A stretch of DNA of 64,000 nt from Nostoc sp. LEGE 12450 (lineage in GTDB: Bacteria; Cyanobacteriota; Cyanobacteriia; Cyanobacteriales; Nostocaceae), in contig NZ_JADEXU010000026.1 of assembly GCF_015206895.1 (NCBI RefSeq), positions 1 through 64,000 on the forward strand, in the 5' to 3' direction. The position numbers and the translations under genes were made by a program. The notes under the pieces are model-generated. The model was not told the origin of the DNA. It saw only the letters and a program-made list of their open reading frames with translations, and ran no database searches. Positions 15,826-25,156 of this stretch are shown here, one piece after another (position 1 is the stretch's first letter; each line of letters starts with the position of its first letter).

Positions 15826-17568
15826 TTATTTACGGTCTTCGGGATTAGCGGCAACCGCTGGATCGGGTTCTGCTCTTAATACTGAGTTTGGCCCACCAGA
15901 TAAGACGGGATTGGGATCGGATAAAGGTACACCTTCATTAGCATTTTCCAAACCGTAGTCGTAGGGGCCTGTGGCCAATACTGGGGTTTGATCAAAATTC
16001 TCGATCGCTGGCGGTGAGGTTGTCATCCACTCTAAGGTAAGTGCCCTCCAAGGATTATTACCAGCTTTCTCGCCGTATAACCAACTCCAAATTGCATTGA
16101 TGATGAAGGGAAATGTCGAAACTGCTAGTATGTAAGCGCCATAAGTACAGATTTCGTTGAGAAAGGTAAATTTGGGGTCATACTGGGCAATACGGCGGTT
16201 CATGCCCATTAATCCCAGCTTGTGCATTGGTAAGAAGGCCATGTTTAGACCAACTATTGTTAAGGCAAAGTGAACCTTACCCCAAAATTCGTTCACCATC
16301 CGTCCCGTCATTTTTGGGAACCAGTGGTAAATCGCCGCATAAATGCCGAGAACACTACCACCAAATAGCACGTAGTGCAAGTGTGCCACCACAAAATAGG
16401 TGTCGTGAACGTGAATATCAAAGGGCACTGCTGCCAACATCACGCCACTGATCCCACCAATCACAAAAGTGCCAACAAAGCCGATGGCAAATAGCATGGC
16501 AGTGTTCAGCCGGATTTTCCCACCCCACATGGTTGCTAACCAGCTGAAAATTTTAATCCCTGTGGGTACGGCAATGATCATGGTGGTGATCATGAAGAAC
16601 ATCCGCAACCAACCGGGGATACCGCTGGTAAACATGTGGTGCGCCCAAACAATTAGCCCCAGAAAGCTAATAGCAAGAGACGAATAAGCGATCGCTTTAT
16701 AGCCAAAAATCGGCTTGCGGGAATGGACGGGGATAATTTCTGAAATTGCGCCAAAAAAGGGCAAAATCATGATGTAAACCGCTGGGTGGGAGTAAAACCA
16801 GAACATGTGTTGGTAAACTACAGGGTCGCCACCGCCAGTTGGGTTAAAAAATGTTGTCCCGGCAATTAAGTCAAAGGCAAGCAGAATCAAACCTGCTGCT
16901 AACACTGGCGTAGATACCAAAGTCAGCGCCGAGGTAGCAAACATCGCCCAGCAGAACAAGGGCATTTGATGAACCCCCATACCAGGGATACGCATCTTGA
17001 GCAATGTCACCAAGAAATTAATTGCCCCTAAAATCGATGACGTACCTAGTAAAAGGACGCTCATAATCCAAATTCCCTCACCGACTTGACCTGTTACCAA
17101 GCTCAGGGGAGGGTAAGAAGTCCAACCTGCATCTGGTGCATCGCCTACCACTAAACTAGCGATCAACAATAAACCCGCAGGGGGAATCATCCAAAAGGCA
17201 ACAGCATTCAAGCGCGGAAATGCCATATCCTTTGCCCCAATCATCAAAGGGATGAGGAAGTTAGCAAAACCCGCACCAGCTGGCACGATCCACAAGAAAA
17301 TCATGATCGTGGCGTGCAGCGTAAATAAGCTGTTGTAGACTTCAGGGGTGACGAAATCGACTTCTGGGGTTCGCAGTTCTGTACGAACCAAGTCAGCCAT
17401 CACCCCACCAATGCAGTAGAAAATGAACGTAGTGACTAGGTATTGAATCCCAATCACCTTATGGTCGGTGTTGAAGCCAAAGTAGTCTTGCCATTTTCTG
17501 ATCCCCGGCTCCTCACTAAGGGCGGGGATATTGGCAGTTTCTTGCAACTGAGCTTGTGTCATAGTCAT
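15826..17568 (-). CDS. ctaD: Cytochrome c oxidase subunit I
   Basis: Catalytic subunit carrying heme a and the heme a3-CuB centre. 580 residues, twelve membrane segments. Ligands visible: H85 and H398 (heme a), H396 (heme a3), and H261, H310 and H311 (CuB). Y265 in HPAVY is the cross-linked tyrosine and K339 is the K-channel lysine. The end after residue 540 is hydrophilic. Two ATGs six bases apart (17568, 17562) are both possible starts. It lies between ctaC and ctaE. Confidence 0.97.
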   Translation of the reverse strand: MTMTQAQLQETANIPALSEEPGIRKWQDYFGFNTDHKVIGIQYLVTTFIFYCIGGVMADLVRTELRTPEVDFVTPEVYNSLFTLHATIMIFLWIVPAGAGFANFLIPLMIGAKDMAFPRLNAVAFWMIPPAGLLLIASLVVGDAPDAGWTSYPPLSLVTGQVGEGIWIMSVLLLGTSSILGAINFLVTLLKMRIPGMGVHQMPLFCWAMFATSALTLVSTPVLAAGLILLAFDLIAGTTFFNPTGGGDPVVYQHMFWFYSHPAVYIMILPFFGAISEIIPVHSRKPIFGYKAIAYSSLAISFLGLIVWAHHMFTSGIPGWLRMFFMITTMIIAVPTGIKIFSWLATMWGGKIRLNTAMLFAIGFVGTFVIGGISGVMLAAVPFDIHVHDTYFVVAHLHYVLFGGSVLGIYAAIYHWFPKMTGRMVNEFWGKVHFALTIVGLNMAFLPMHKLGLMGMNRRIAQYDPKFTFLNEICTYGAYILAVSTFPFIINAIWSWLYGEKAGNNPWRALTLEWMTTSPPAIENFDQTPVLATGPYDYGLENANEGVPLSDPNPVLSGGPNSVLRAEPDPAVAANPEDRK

Positions 17569-17607
17569 TAGTCATTGGTCATTAGTCATTAGTCATTAGT
17601 CATTGGA
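17563..17607. repeat. Short tandem repeat (GTCATTA)
   Basis: Six imperfect GTCATTA/GTCATTG units immediately upstream of, and slightly into, ctaD. A related repeat is found inside mfd at about 63012. Confidence 0.75.
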
Positions 17608-17629
17608 TTTTGACTAAATAACATATTGA

Positions 17630-18715
17630 TTAATGGTGAACTTGATGCAGAATTTCTGGTTTAATTCCCATATCCTTGGTGTAAGGAGCAAGAAATTCAT
17701 TTGGGGATAGATCGGCAGGGTTAACAGCAATGGCTTGATTTAGCGTTTCTTTGCTGGCAACTAGCTGTTCTTGCATCCATTTATCAAAGGCTTCTTGTGG
17801 CTCAACAACTACTGGCGCTCTCATTGCACCGTGGTAGGGGCCACAAAGTTCAGCACAGATTAGGGTATAATCTCCTGCTTTTTGGGGGGTGAAGCGAATC
17901 TCGCTTTGCCTACCAGGAATCGCATCTTGTTTCAGGCGGAACTCTGGCACCCAGAAAGCGTGAATGACATCGTTGGCGGTCATACTGATTTGCACTTCTC
18001 GCCCGATGGGGACGTGCATTTCACCTGTAGTTATACCAGTTTCAGGATAGGTGAAAATCCAGGCATATTGTAGACCAGTGACGTTGACTTGTAATTCAGC
18101 TGGTTTACCTGCTTTATCAGGAGTTCCCCCAATCGTTGGAGCAACACTACCTACACCTGGGGCATTCCGCAGTTGGGGAATTTGGTCAGCATTACGAACT
18201 GCTGCCGTAGCTGGATCTTGCATTGCCTCATCAGATTTTTCTTGATTGAGGTTGGGTTCGGTGCTAGGAGGAGTATCGCTTAAAGTTGCCGCCATCGCAC
18301 TTCCAGGCATTGCCATTGACTCCTGATTCATCATCGGCGCTTCATGAATAGCATGGGGATCAAAGCCACCGATTTCGTTGTAGACATCAAAGCTATAAAC
18401 AGAAATACCGATAACGATAATTGCTGGGATCGCCGTCCAGAGAATTTCTAGAGGTATATTGCCTTCAACTGGTGGACCGTCTTTATTGTCACCTGCACGC
18501 TGACGATATCTAAATGCAGAGTAAATTAAAATACCTTCAACGAGCAGAAATATCCCTGTAGAAACGATCATCATCGCGTTGAACAGACCATCCACCAAGA
18601 CGGCTTCATCAGTGGCGGCTGCTGGCAACAGACCGTGATTTTGACCGTACCAAAAGCTGGCTAGCGTTAGCACGATGCCAATGAGTAATGTCCAGATGGA
18701 AGTTGGAATCTTCAC
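17630..18715 (-). CDS. ctaC: Cytochrome c oxidase subunit II
   Basis: Accepts electrons from cytochrome c6 or plastocyanin at the CuA centre. 361 residues with a GTG start. Signal/membrane segment at 5-22, two further segments (about 45-67 and 90-112), then the cupredoxin domain with CuA ligands H252, C287, E289, C291, H295 and M298 (ICAELCGPYHGAM). Residues 115-205 are a Met/Pro/Ala-rich linker without a known domain, longer than in most bacterial CtaC proteins. First gene of ctaCDE, divergent from ctaA. Confidence 0.96.
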   Translation of the reverse strand: MKIPTSIWTLLIGIVLTLASFWYGQNHGLLPAAATDEAVLVDGLFNAMMIVSTGIFLLVEGILIYSAFRYRQRAGDNKDGPPVEGNIPLEILWTAIPAIIVIGISVYSFDVYNEIGGFDPHAIHEAPMMNQESMAMPGSAMAATLSDTPPSTEPNLNQEKSDEAMQDPATAAVRNADQIPQLRNAPGVGSVAPTIGGTPDKAGKPAELQVNVTGLQYAWIFTYPETGITTGEMHVPIGREVQISMTANDVIHAFWVPEFRLKQDAIPGRQSEIRFTPQKAGDYTLICAELCGPYHGAMRAPVVVEPQEAFDKWMQEQLVASKETLNQAIAVNPADLSPNEFLAPYTKDMGIKPEILHQVHH

Positions 18716-19119
18716 GGCTTACTTAATTGAATTTACTATGTTATCTCGAAGCTACTCACTTACTAAGGTAGTCTAGGCTGTCAGACATGGGGGACAAAGG
18801 TCTGAAATTTTTATTAATTTTTTTGACTATTTTAGTAATTTTGAGTAGGAGTTTACTATCATACAACGCCAAAAATAGATGCAAATCAGTGAAAAAGTTT
18901 AAGGAAAAATTTAGAATGCTTAAATTAATTGTGATTAATCCATTTCTGACATCTTGAAAAATACCTAAAGCTTCAGGTAAAACCTTTCTGGAGTGATTCA
19001 AAGTATAAGTGAGTGCTAATCTATAAACCCTTAGCCTATACGCTAGGGTGGAGATAGGACGCTAAAAGAAAATTGAAAATTTTAACAGATCCACCAAGAG
19101 CGGGCAGAAGGTATCGTTA
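18716..19119. promoter_or_regulatory. Divergent ctaC / ctaA intergenic region
   Basis: 404 bases without a convincing gene; an 81-codon minus frame at 18756-19001 has no family features. Both the oxidase operon and the heme A synthesis genes must start here. AT-rich, with no operator that I can name. Confidence 0.5.
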
Positions 19120-20061
19120 ATGAGCGAATTTGTCCTACAACAACAAAATGAAGCGGCTCTTCAGCAGCAAAAGCCCAAGGAAATGATTCGTCGCTTGGTG
19201 TGGAAAATATGCATAGCCACCTTAATTTTGATGGCAATAGGCAGTGCCACCCGCGTGATGAATGCTGGACTTGCTTGCCCAGACTGGCCCTTATGCTATG
19301 GCGAATTGGTGCCAGCCAAGCAAATGAATCTCCAAGTGTTTTTGGAGTGGTTTCATCGATTGGATGCAGCTTTAATTGGTGTAAGCGCGATCGCACTCTT
19401 CGGTTTGTCCTGGTGGCATCGTCGTTTCTTACCCAGATGGCTGCCTTGGGCATCCACATTTGCCCTGTTTTTAATTGTCTTCCAAGGCATCTTGGGGGGA
19501 CTCACCGTCACCGAACTGTTGCGGTTTGATATCGTTACCGCCCACTTAGGAACGGCGCTGTTATTTTTTAGCACCCTCCTGATTATCGGCACGGCACTCA
19601 CTCCCTATCAGGGAACTGGAACCGTTGGTAAGTTGCCTTGGGTAGGTTTAACTGCTGCTGTTCTGGTTTACCTACAAAGTTTACTAGGTGCTTTGGTAGG
19701 CTCTCGCTGGGCGCTACACCAATGCCTCGGCGGTTCTCAACTTTGTACGGTAATGTACAGCCATATTGCTGGTTTGGTGCCGCCAACAGTGGCAACCTTG
19801 GCAATGGTATTTATCTGTTGGCGTACACCAGCACTACATCCAGCCTTACGGCGACTGGCAAATATAGCTGGTGGGTTGTTAACCTTACAAATCTTGTTAG
19901 GATTCGCCACTTTCAAATTACACCTCCAAGTCGAGCCTCTCACCGTCTCTCATCAAGCTATAGGAGCTGCTTTGCTGGGTACTTTGGTGGCTTTCACAGT
20001 TCTCGCACTGCGTGACTGGGCTACTAGCCGCGACATCACAGTGTTGAGCAATGAATGCTGA
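19120..20061 (+). CDS. ctaA: Heme A synthase (COX15/CtaA family)
   Basis: Oxidises the C8 methyl of heme O to give heme A for the oxidase encoded next door. 313 residues, about eight membrane segments. Conserved histidines in EWFHRLDA, VTAHLGTALL, ALHQCLGG and VSHQAIGAAL match the two heme sites. The cysteine pair in GLACPDWPLC is also typical. The ATG at 19120 opens a soluble N-tail of about 25 residues. Followed by ctaB. Confidence 0.95.
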   Translation: MSEFVLQQQNEAALQQQKPKEMIRRLVWKICIATLILMAIGSATRVMNAGLACPDWPLCYGELVPAKQMNLQVFLEWFHRLDAALIGVSAIALFGLSWWHRRFLPRWLPWASTFALFLIVFQGILGGLTVTELLRFDIVTAHLGTALLFFSTLLIIGTALTPYQGTGTVGKLPWVGLTAAVLVYLQSLLGALVGSRWALHQCLGGSQLCTVMYSHIAGLVPPTVATLAMVFICWRTPALHPALRRLANIAGGLLTLQILLGFATFKLHLQVEPLTVSHQAIGAALLGTLVAFTVLALRDWATSRDITVLSNEC

Positions 20062-20119
20062 GTAGGGAGTGAGGGAACAGGGGGAGTAGCGGAAGGAAGA
20101 ATTTCTAACTCCTAACTCC

Positions 20120-20146
20120 TGTACAAACACGATTAATCGCGTCTCT
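20120..20146. repeat. GACGCGAT-family short repeat
   Basis: TGTACAAACACGATTAATCGCGTCTC; a weaker palindrome than the copies at 1771 and 61060. It lies in the 229-base gap between ctaA and ctaB, after a G-rich block (20064-20096). Confidence 0.6.
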
Positions 20147-20290
20147 CCTAATTCAGTGCTAAATTATGGCCGCAACGGCGAGTATTGCGACCCACGCAGG
20201 TGCAGAAAATCTGTGTTTCATTTGCCTGAAAAAGCCACCTTGAGCGGGGGCTGCATATAAGTTGTTGAAAAATAAGGAACCAGAGCCAAA

Positions 20291-21244
20291 ATGATTGAGA
20301 CTAATGTCTCTCGCCACCACGGAACGTTTTTACAGGTAATTCAAAGTTACTACCAGCTAACCAAGCCTCGGATTATTCCGCTGCTTTTGATTACCACAGC
20401 TGGGAGTATGTGGATTGCTGCTAAGGGTGAAGTAGACCCATTGCTGTTGCTAGTAACTCTCACTGGTGGCACTTTGGCTGCTGCAAGCGCCCAGACAATT
20501 AATTGTGTCTATGACCGGGATATTGATTATGACATGGAGCGGACGCGCCATCGTCCCATACCTTCGGGTAAGGTGCAGCCACGCGATGCTCTAATTTTTG
20601 CGATCGCACTAGCGACGATTTCCTTTACACTCCTAGCAGTATTTGCCAATCTGTTAGCCGCCCTGCTAGCTTTCTCTGGCATCGTCTTTTATATTTTGGT
20701 CTATACCCACTGGCTAAAACGCCACACCACCCAGAATATCGTTGTTGGTGGGGCTGCTGGGGCAATTCCAGCTTTAGTGGGTTGGGCTGCCGTCACAGGC
20801 ACATTAAGCTGGTCAGCATGGTTAATTTTTGCCATCGTCTTTTTGTGGACACCACCCCATTTCTGGGCTTTAGCTCTGATGATTCGGGACGATTACGCAA
20901 AAGTTGGGATACCAATGCTACCTGTGATTGAAGGTGATACGGCAACCGTGAAGCAGATTTGGTACTATACGCTGGTAACAGTATTTGCAACCGTGTTATT
21001 GGTTTATCCCTTGGGCGCGAGTGGAATTCTTTATGCTGCGATCGCCCTAAGTCTGGGAGGATTATTTATCCACAAATCTTGGCGGTTGTTGCAAAATCCA
21101 GAGGATCGCACTGTCGCTAGAGAGTTGTTTCTTTATTCCATCTCCTACATGATGCTGTTGTGTCTGGGGATGGTCGTGGATAGCCTTCCTGTTACCCATA
21201 ATCTAATTAATGCAGTGATCGATCAGTTGCATTTTATTGCTTAG
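20291..21244 (+). CDS. ctaB: Protoheme IX farnesyltransferase (heme O synthase)
   Basis: UbiA-family prenyltransferase that adds farnesyl to heme B. 317 residues, about nine membrane segments. The first Asp-rich motif is [20 protein letters not shown]. The second region, conserved as [20 protein letters not shown], is present. Provides the substrate of ctaA just upstream. Confidence 0.97.
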   Translation: MIETNVSRHHGTFLQVIQSYYQLTKPRIIPLLLITTAGSMWIAAKGEVDPLLLLVTLTGGTLAAASAQTINCVYDRDIDYDMERTRHRPIPSGKVQPRDALIFAIALATISFTLLAVFANLLAALLAFSGIVFYILVYTHWLKRHTTQNIVVGGAAGAIPALVGWAAVTGTLSWSAWLIFAIVFLWTPPHFWALALMIRDDYAKVGIPMLPVIEGDTATVKQIWYYTLVTVFATVLLVYPLGASGILYAAIALSLGGLFIHKSWRLLQNPEDRTVARELFLYSISYMMLLCLGMVVDSLPVTHNLINAVIDQLHFIA

Positions 21245-21408
21245 GGGATGCAAAATTTAGCGATCGCGTTTGGAAAAGTGACGCGATCGCATTTTCAGAA
21301 ATTAAAAAATATACATAATAATTTGAGTTTTGCTGATTTGCGATTAAAAGTAAAATTTCAGTCATAGACAAATCGATCAAAAAGCTAAATGAAGTTGTAA
21401 AAATCGAA

Positions 21409-21651
21409 ATGTTGACAAATTACATTCGTACAGCATTGCACAAAGCAACCTACGAGTTGCTTGAGGATGGAACTTTTTATAGCGAAATTCCAGAATGTCA
21501 AGGAGTTTGGGCAAACGCTACAACACTAGAAGCTTGCCGGGAAGATTTGCAAGATGCTCTTGAAGGATGGATTATTTTAGGATTGCGTTTGGGTCATACT
21601 CTACCGATACTCGATGGCGTTGACCTGAATTTCACCAAAGAGGTCGCCTAA
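21409..21651 (+). CDS. hicB: HicB-like antitoxin
   Basis: 80 residues with the HicB partial-RNase-H fold: ATYELLEDGTFYSEIPECQG, then VWANATTLEACREDLQDALE. There is no separate DNA-binding domain at the end. The stop shares its last base with the start of the toxin gene (TAATG), so translation is coupled. The antitoxin-first order occurs in cyanobacterial hicBA pairs. It should neutralise HicA and may repress the operon. Confidence 0.88.
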   Translation: MLTNYIRTALHKATYELLEDGTFYSEIPECQGVWANATTLEACREDLQDALEGWIILGLRLGHTLPILDGVDLNFTKEVA

Positions 21652-21869
21652 TGCCACCCTTTGGATCGATTAATCGGCGGGATTTGATTCGTTATCTGAA
21701 AGATGCAGGTTTTGATGGCCCTTACCCAGGTGGGAAGCATCAATACATGGTAAAAGGTGAATTAAAGCTGACAATTCCCAATCCGCATCAGGGAGACATC
21801 AGCCCAAGCTTACTAAATAGAATATTACGTCAAGCTAATATAAGCAGAGATGAATGGGAGGCGTTATAA
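21651..21869 (+). CDS. hicA: HicA-like mRNA interferase toxin
   Basis: 72 residues, dsRBD-like fold. The catalytic His lies in PGGKHQYMVKG. NPHQGDISPSLLNRILRQA is the usual C-terminal part. Such toxins cleave mRNA independently of ribosomes. It partners the overlapping hicB. Confidence 0.9.
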   Translation: MPPFGSINRRDLIRYLKDAGFDGPYPGGKHQYMVKGELKLTIPNPHQGDISPSLLNRILRQANISRDEWEAL

Positions 21870-21941
21870 ATTATATGCCCGATCGCTCATGAGACAATAA
21901 TCTCTCGTGCGATCGCACCAGGGGCTAACTCAATTGATTCA

Positions 21942-21957
21942 GGGTGTAAATACACCC
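21942..21957 (+). terminator. Weak hairpin after hicBA
   Basis: GGGTGT-AAAT-ACACCC, a perfect six-base-pair stem, about 70 bases after hicA. No strong U tract. Confidence 0.35.
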
Positions 21958-22103
21958 AATTTCTGCTTACTGGGTTTCACGAGTCTTTATATTTTTGGGC
22001 AGATTTACTTCTGATAGCGTCTACAGTCTCAAGTTACTTTTGCTAGCGTAGTGATATAAGGTTTATCGCTCCCCACTAAGCAGTTGGAAGCAAAAGGATT
22101 AAT

Positions 22104-22979
22104 ATGGCTCATTTAAATCAGCGTCGCTCTCAAAATGTCAACGGCGATTTTTATGTAGATACTACCTGTATTGATTGTGATACCTGTCGCTGGATGGCTC
22201 CTGAAGTATTTTATGATGTCGACGATCAATCGGCTGTTTATCATCAACCAACGAATGAGGCGGAAAGATTAGCCGCACTGCAAGCACTTTTAGCTTGTCC
22301 TACTAGTTCTATTGGCACAGTTGAAAAGCCAAAAGATATCAAAGCTGTTCAACAAAGCTTTCCAATATTAGTAACAGAAAATATTTACCACTGCGGCTAT
22401 CATTCTGAAAAATCTTACGGTGCTGCTAGCTATTTAATTCAACTTCCAGAAGGTAACATTTTGGTCGATTCTCCCCGTTTTACGCCGCCTTTAGTCAAGC
22501 GTTTAGAAGAACTGGGGCCAATTCGTTATATGTACCTAACTCATAAGGATGATGTGGCAGATCATCAAAAGTTTGCCGAGCATTTTCAGTGCGATCGCAT
22601 CCTTCATGCTGATGATATTACTGCGGATACTCGCAATGTAGAAATACAGCTAACTGGTTCCGAACCATTTGCCTTGACTCCTGATTTCTTAATTATTCCA
22701 GTTCCCGGTCACACTAAAGGACAAACTGTCCTACTCTACAAAAATAAGTTTCTCTTCACTGGCGACCATCTCGCTTGGTCAGAAAGCTTGCATCAACTGG
22801 CTGCATTCCACAATGCCTGCTGGTATTCTTGGTCAGAACAGACTAAATCAATGCGTAGCTTGGCTAATTACTCTTTTGAGTGGGTGTTACCAGGTCATGG
22901 ACGAAGATTTCATGCTGATAAGGAAACCATACGCCAGCAGATGCACAAGTGTATTGAGTTAATGGAATCTTTGGATTGA
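22104..22979 (+). CDS. Ferredoxin-metallo-beta-lactamase-fold fusion protein
   Basis: 291 residues. Residues 18-78 form a ferredoxin-like domain with CIDCDTC and a later CP (LLACPTSSIG), enough for one Fe-S cluster. Residues 95-285 are an MBL-fold domain. Its first metal motif is THKDDVADH rather than the standard HxHxDH. PGHTKG, TGDH and LPGHG follow. Related proteins occur across cyanobacteria; the reaction is not established. A redox-linked hydrolase or oxidoreductase is possible. Confidence 0.85.
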   Translation: MAHLNQRRSQNVNGDFYVDTTCIDCDTCRWMAPEVFYDVDDQSAVYHQPTNEAERLAALQALLACPTSSIGTVEKPKDIKAVQQSFPILVTENIYHCGYHSEKSYGAASYLIQLPEGNILVDSPRFTPPLVKRLEELGPIRYMYLTHKDDVADHQKFAEHFQCDRILHADDITADTRNVEIQLTGSEPFALTPDFLIIPVPGHTKGQTVLLYKNKFLFTGDHLAWSESLHQLAAFHNACWYSWSEQTKSMRSLANYSFEWVLPGHGRRFHADKETIRQQMHKCIELMESLD

Positions 22980-23008
22980 CATTACAGCTATTTTCAGGTA
23001 AACCACGT

Positions 23009-23038
23009 AGTAGGGGCGCAAGGCCTTGCGCTCCTACT
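23009..23038. repeat. Palindromic hairpin after the MBL gene
   Basis: AGTAGGGGCGCAAGG pairs with CCTTGCGCTCCTACT with one mismatch and no loop. It is a widespread dispersed hairpin and could also act as a terminator for the MBL gene. Confidence 0.75.
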
Positions 23039-23125
23039 ATTTCACGAGATATGGAAAAGCCTAGGAAAAACTAACGTAACTCATACGATGTACACAAAAG
23101 TCTTTTAAAGCTGCCCCACATCTTG

Positions 23126-23293
23126 ACCTGTAATGCTAATGCATCGACTTGCAATGCTAATGCATCGACTTACAATGCTAGTGCATCGACTTACAATGCT
23201 AGTGCATCGACTTACAATGCTAGTGCATCAACCTGCAATGCCAATGCATCAACCTGCAATGCCAATGCGTCGACCTGCAATGCTAATGCAATA
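23126..23293. repeat. Eight-copy 21-bp tandem repeat (array B)
   Basis: Eight 21-base units of the form ACTTGCAATGCTAATGCATCG, with point variants (TAC/TGC, CTA/CCA, ATC/GTC). Each contains an ATGC..ATGCAT core. The unit length equals that of array A at 6231 but the sequence differs. A frame starting at an ATG in the array reads MLMHRLA-type heptads and ends soon after, so no gene is called. Located about 100 bases upstream of dhaK. Confidence 0.93.
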
Positions 23294-23399
23294 CTGTAGC
23301 TTTCTAGAATAGAGATTTAGACAGAGGTCAGACTCTATTGCATAGAAACGAGAAGCGCTATAACCTGAGTTTTAGCAACCTTTTAACCAAACACGGATT

Positions 23400-24473
23400 A
23401 TGAAAAAGCTGATCAACAAGCCGGAAGACTTTGTGCGAGAAAGTCTAGAAGGTATGGCGGCGGCTCATTCCGATTTAATTAAAGTAAACTACGATCCCGC
23501 TTTTGTCTATCGAGCCAATGCACCTATTCCGGGTAAAGTAGCAATTATTTCAGGTGGTGGCAGTGGACATGAACCAATGCACGCTGGCTTCGTGGGCAAA
23601 GGAATGCTTGATGCAGCTTGTCCTGGTGAGGTTTTCACTTCACCGACTCCAGACCAAATGCTAGAAGCAGCAAAGCTTGTAGATGGAGGCTCAGGTATCC
23701 TTTACATCGTCAAAAATTACAGTGGCGATGTCATGAACTTTGAGATGGCAACAGAGTTAGCCCGTAGTGAAGGCATTCGATCGCTAAATATTTTGATCGA
23801 TGACGATGTAGCAGTGAAAGATAGTCTCTATACCCAAGGACGACGGGGTGTAGGAACAACAATACTGGCGGAAAAAATTTGTGGTGCGGCGGCTGAGGCA
23901 GGGTATAATTTGCCACAAATAGCAAATTTATGTCGCCGAGTAAATTTGAATGGGCGGAGTATGGGAATTGCTTTAACGTCTTGTACAGTGCCAGCTAATG
24001 GAACACCGACATTTGAATTGAGCGATCGCGAAATCGAATTAGGTATCGGTATCCACGGTGAACCAGGAATAGAACGTACAGCTATCAAAGCAGTAGATGA
24101 GATTACCGAAATTTTAACGCGATCGCTCCTTGAAGATGCACCATACAGCCGCACACTGCGCGAGTGGGATGAAGACAAAGGAGAATGGGTAGATGTAGAA
24201 CTAACAAATCTCCCATTTGCTAAAGGCGATCGCTTATTAGCTTTCGTCAATAGTATGGGTGGAACTCCGATTTCTGAACTGTATATTGTTTACCGCAAAC
24301 TTGCCCAAATCTGCGAACAGCAAGGATTGCAAATTGTGCGAAACTTAATAGGCCCTTACATCACATCTCTAGAAATGCAAGGTTGCTCCATTACCCTGCT
24401 GAAATTAGATGATGAAACGATCCGATTATGGGATGCACCAGTAAAAACACCAAGTTGGCGCTGGGGAATTTAA
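23400..24473 (+). CDS. dhaK: Dihydroxyacetone kinase subunit DhaK
   Basis: Binds dihydroxyacetone covalently through a histidine. 357 residues. H219 in [12 protein letters not shown] corresponds to the substrate-linked His. H57 in [16 protein letters not shown] and D109 ([11 protein letters not shown]) are the other catalytic residues. DhaL follows 13 bases later. No DhaM phosphocarrier is nearby, so the phosphate source (PTS or ATP) cannot be settled from the window. Confidence 0.95.
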   Translation: MKKLINKPEDFVRESLEGMAAAHSDLIKVNYDPAFVYRANAPIPGKVAIISGGGSGHEPMHAGFVGKGMLDAACPGEVFTSPTPDQMLEAAKLVDGGSGILYIVKNYSGDVMNFEMATELARSEGIRSLNILIDDDVAVKDSLYTQGRRGVGTTILAEKICGAAAEAGYNLPQIANLCRRVNLNGRSMGIALTSCTVPANGTPTFELSDREIELGIGIHGEPGIERTAIKAVDEITEILTRSLLEDAPYSRTLREWDEDKGEWVDVELTNLPFAKGDRLLAFVNSMGGTPISELYIVYRKLAQICEQQGLQIVRNLIGPYITSLEMQGCSITLLKLDDETIRLWDAPVKTPSWRWGI

Positions 24474-24486
24474 CTAATTACGAATT

Positions 24487-25134
24487 ATGTTGAGTCAGCC
24501 GCAGATATTACAATGGTTGCAGGCTTATGCAACTGAGATAGAGCAGAATAAAACCTATTTGACAGAATTAGATGCTGCGATCGGAGATGCTGACCACGGT
24601 ATAAATATGGATCGCGGCTTCAAAAAGGTAAGTATTCTGTTACCAACTCTTACAGACAAAGACATCAGCAACATTCTCAAAACCGTCAGTATGACCTTAA
24701 TTTCTTCCATTGGCGGTGCTAGTGGCCCTCTTTATGGAACCTGGTTTTTACGAGCTAGTACAGCAGTAGTAGATAAGCAAGAATTAACAGAACAAGATGT
24801 GTTAGGGCTACTCCAGGCAGGCTTAGACGGCGTGCTGCAACGTGGCAAAGCGCAACTAGGAGACAAAACAATGGTGGATGTGCTATCTCCGGCTATAGTC
24901 GCTTTTGAGCAGGCTGTAGGAGAAAGCAAGGGAACGCTGGAAGCGATGCAACAGGCTGTAGCAAAAGCCCAAAAGGGGTTACAAGAAACTATACCTATGC
25001 AGGCCAAAAAGGGACGGGCTAGCTATTTGGGGGAAAGAAGTATCGGACATCAAGATCCAGGAGGGACTTCTGCTTATTTAATGTTGAAAAGTTTGTTAGA
25101 GGTGTTGGAAAGTAGCCAAACAACTAACCACTGA
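24487..25134 (+). CDS. dhaL: Dihydroxyacetone kinase subunit DhaL
   Basis: ADP/ATP-binding subunit, 215 residues, all-helical barrel. The Mg-nucleotide aspartates are in IGDADHGINMDRGF. GGASGPLYGTWFLRA and GRASYLGERSIGHQDPGGTS are diagnostic. Transfers phosphate to DhaK-bound dihydroxyacetone. Same operon as dhaK. Confidence 0.95.
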   Translation: MLSQPQILQWLQAYATEIEQNKTYLTELDAAIGDADHGINMDRGFKKVSILLPTLTDKDISNILKTVSMTLISSIGGASGPLYGTWFLRASTAVVDKQELTEQDVLGLLQAGLDGVLQRGKAQLGDKTMVDVLSPAIVAFEQAVGESKGTLEAMQQAVAKAQKGLQETIPMQAKKGRASYLGERSIGHQDPGGTSAYLMLKSLLEVLESSQTTNH

Positions 25135-25156
25135 AAATTAACGAACCGCATAATCA

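Noticed and set aside
18756-19001. 81-codon minus-strand ORF between ctaC and ctaA
   Set aside because: Low-complexity Leu/Ile/Lys composition, no recognisable family, and it lies in the divergent promoter region.
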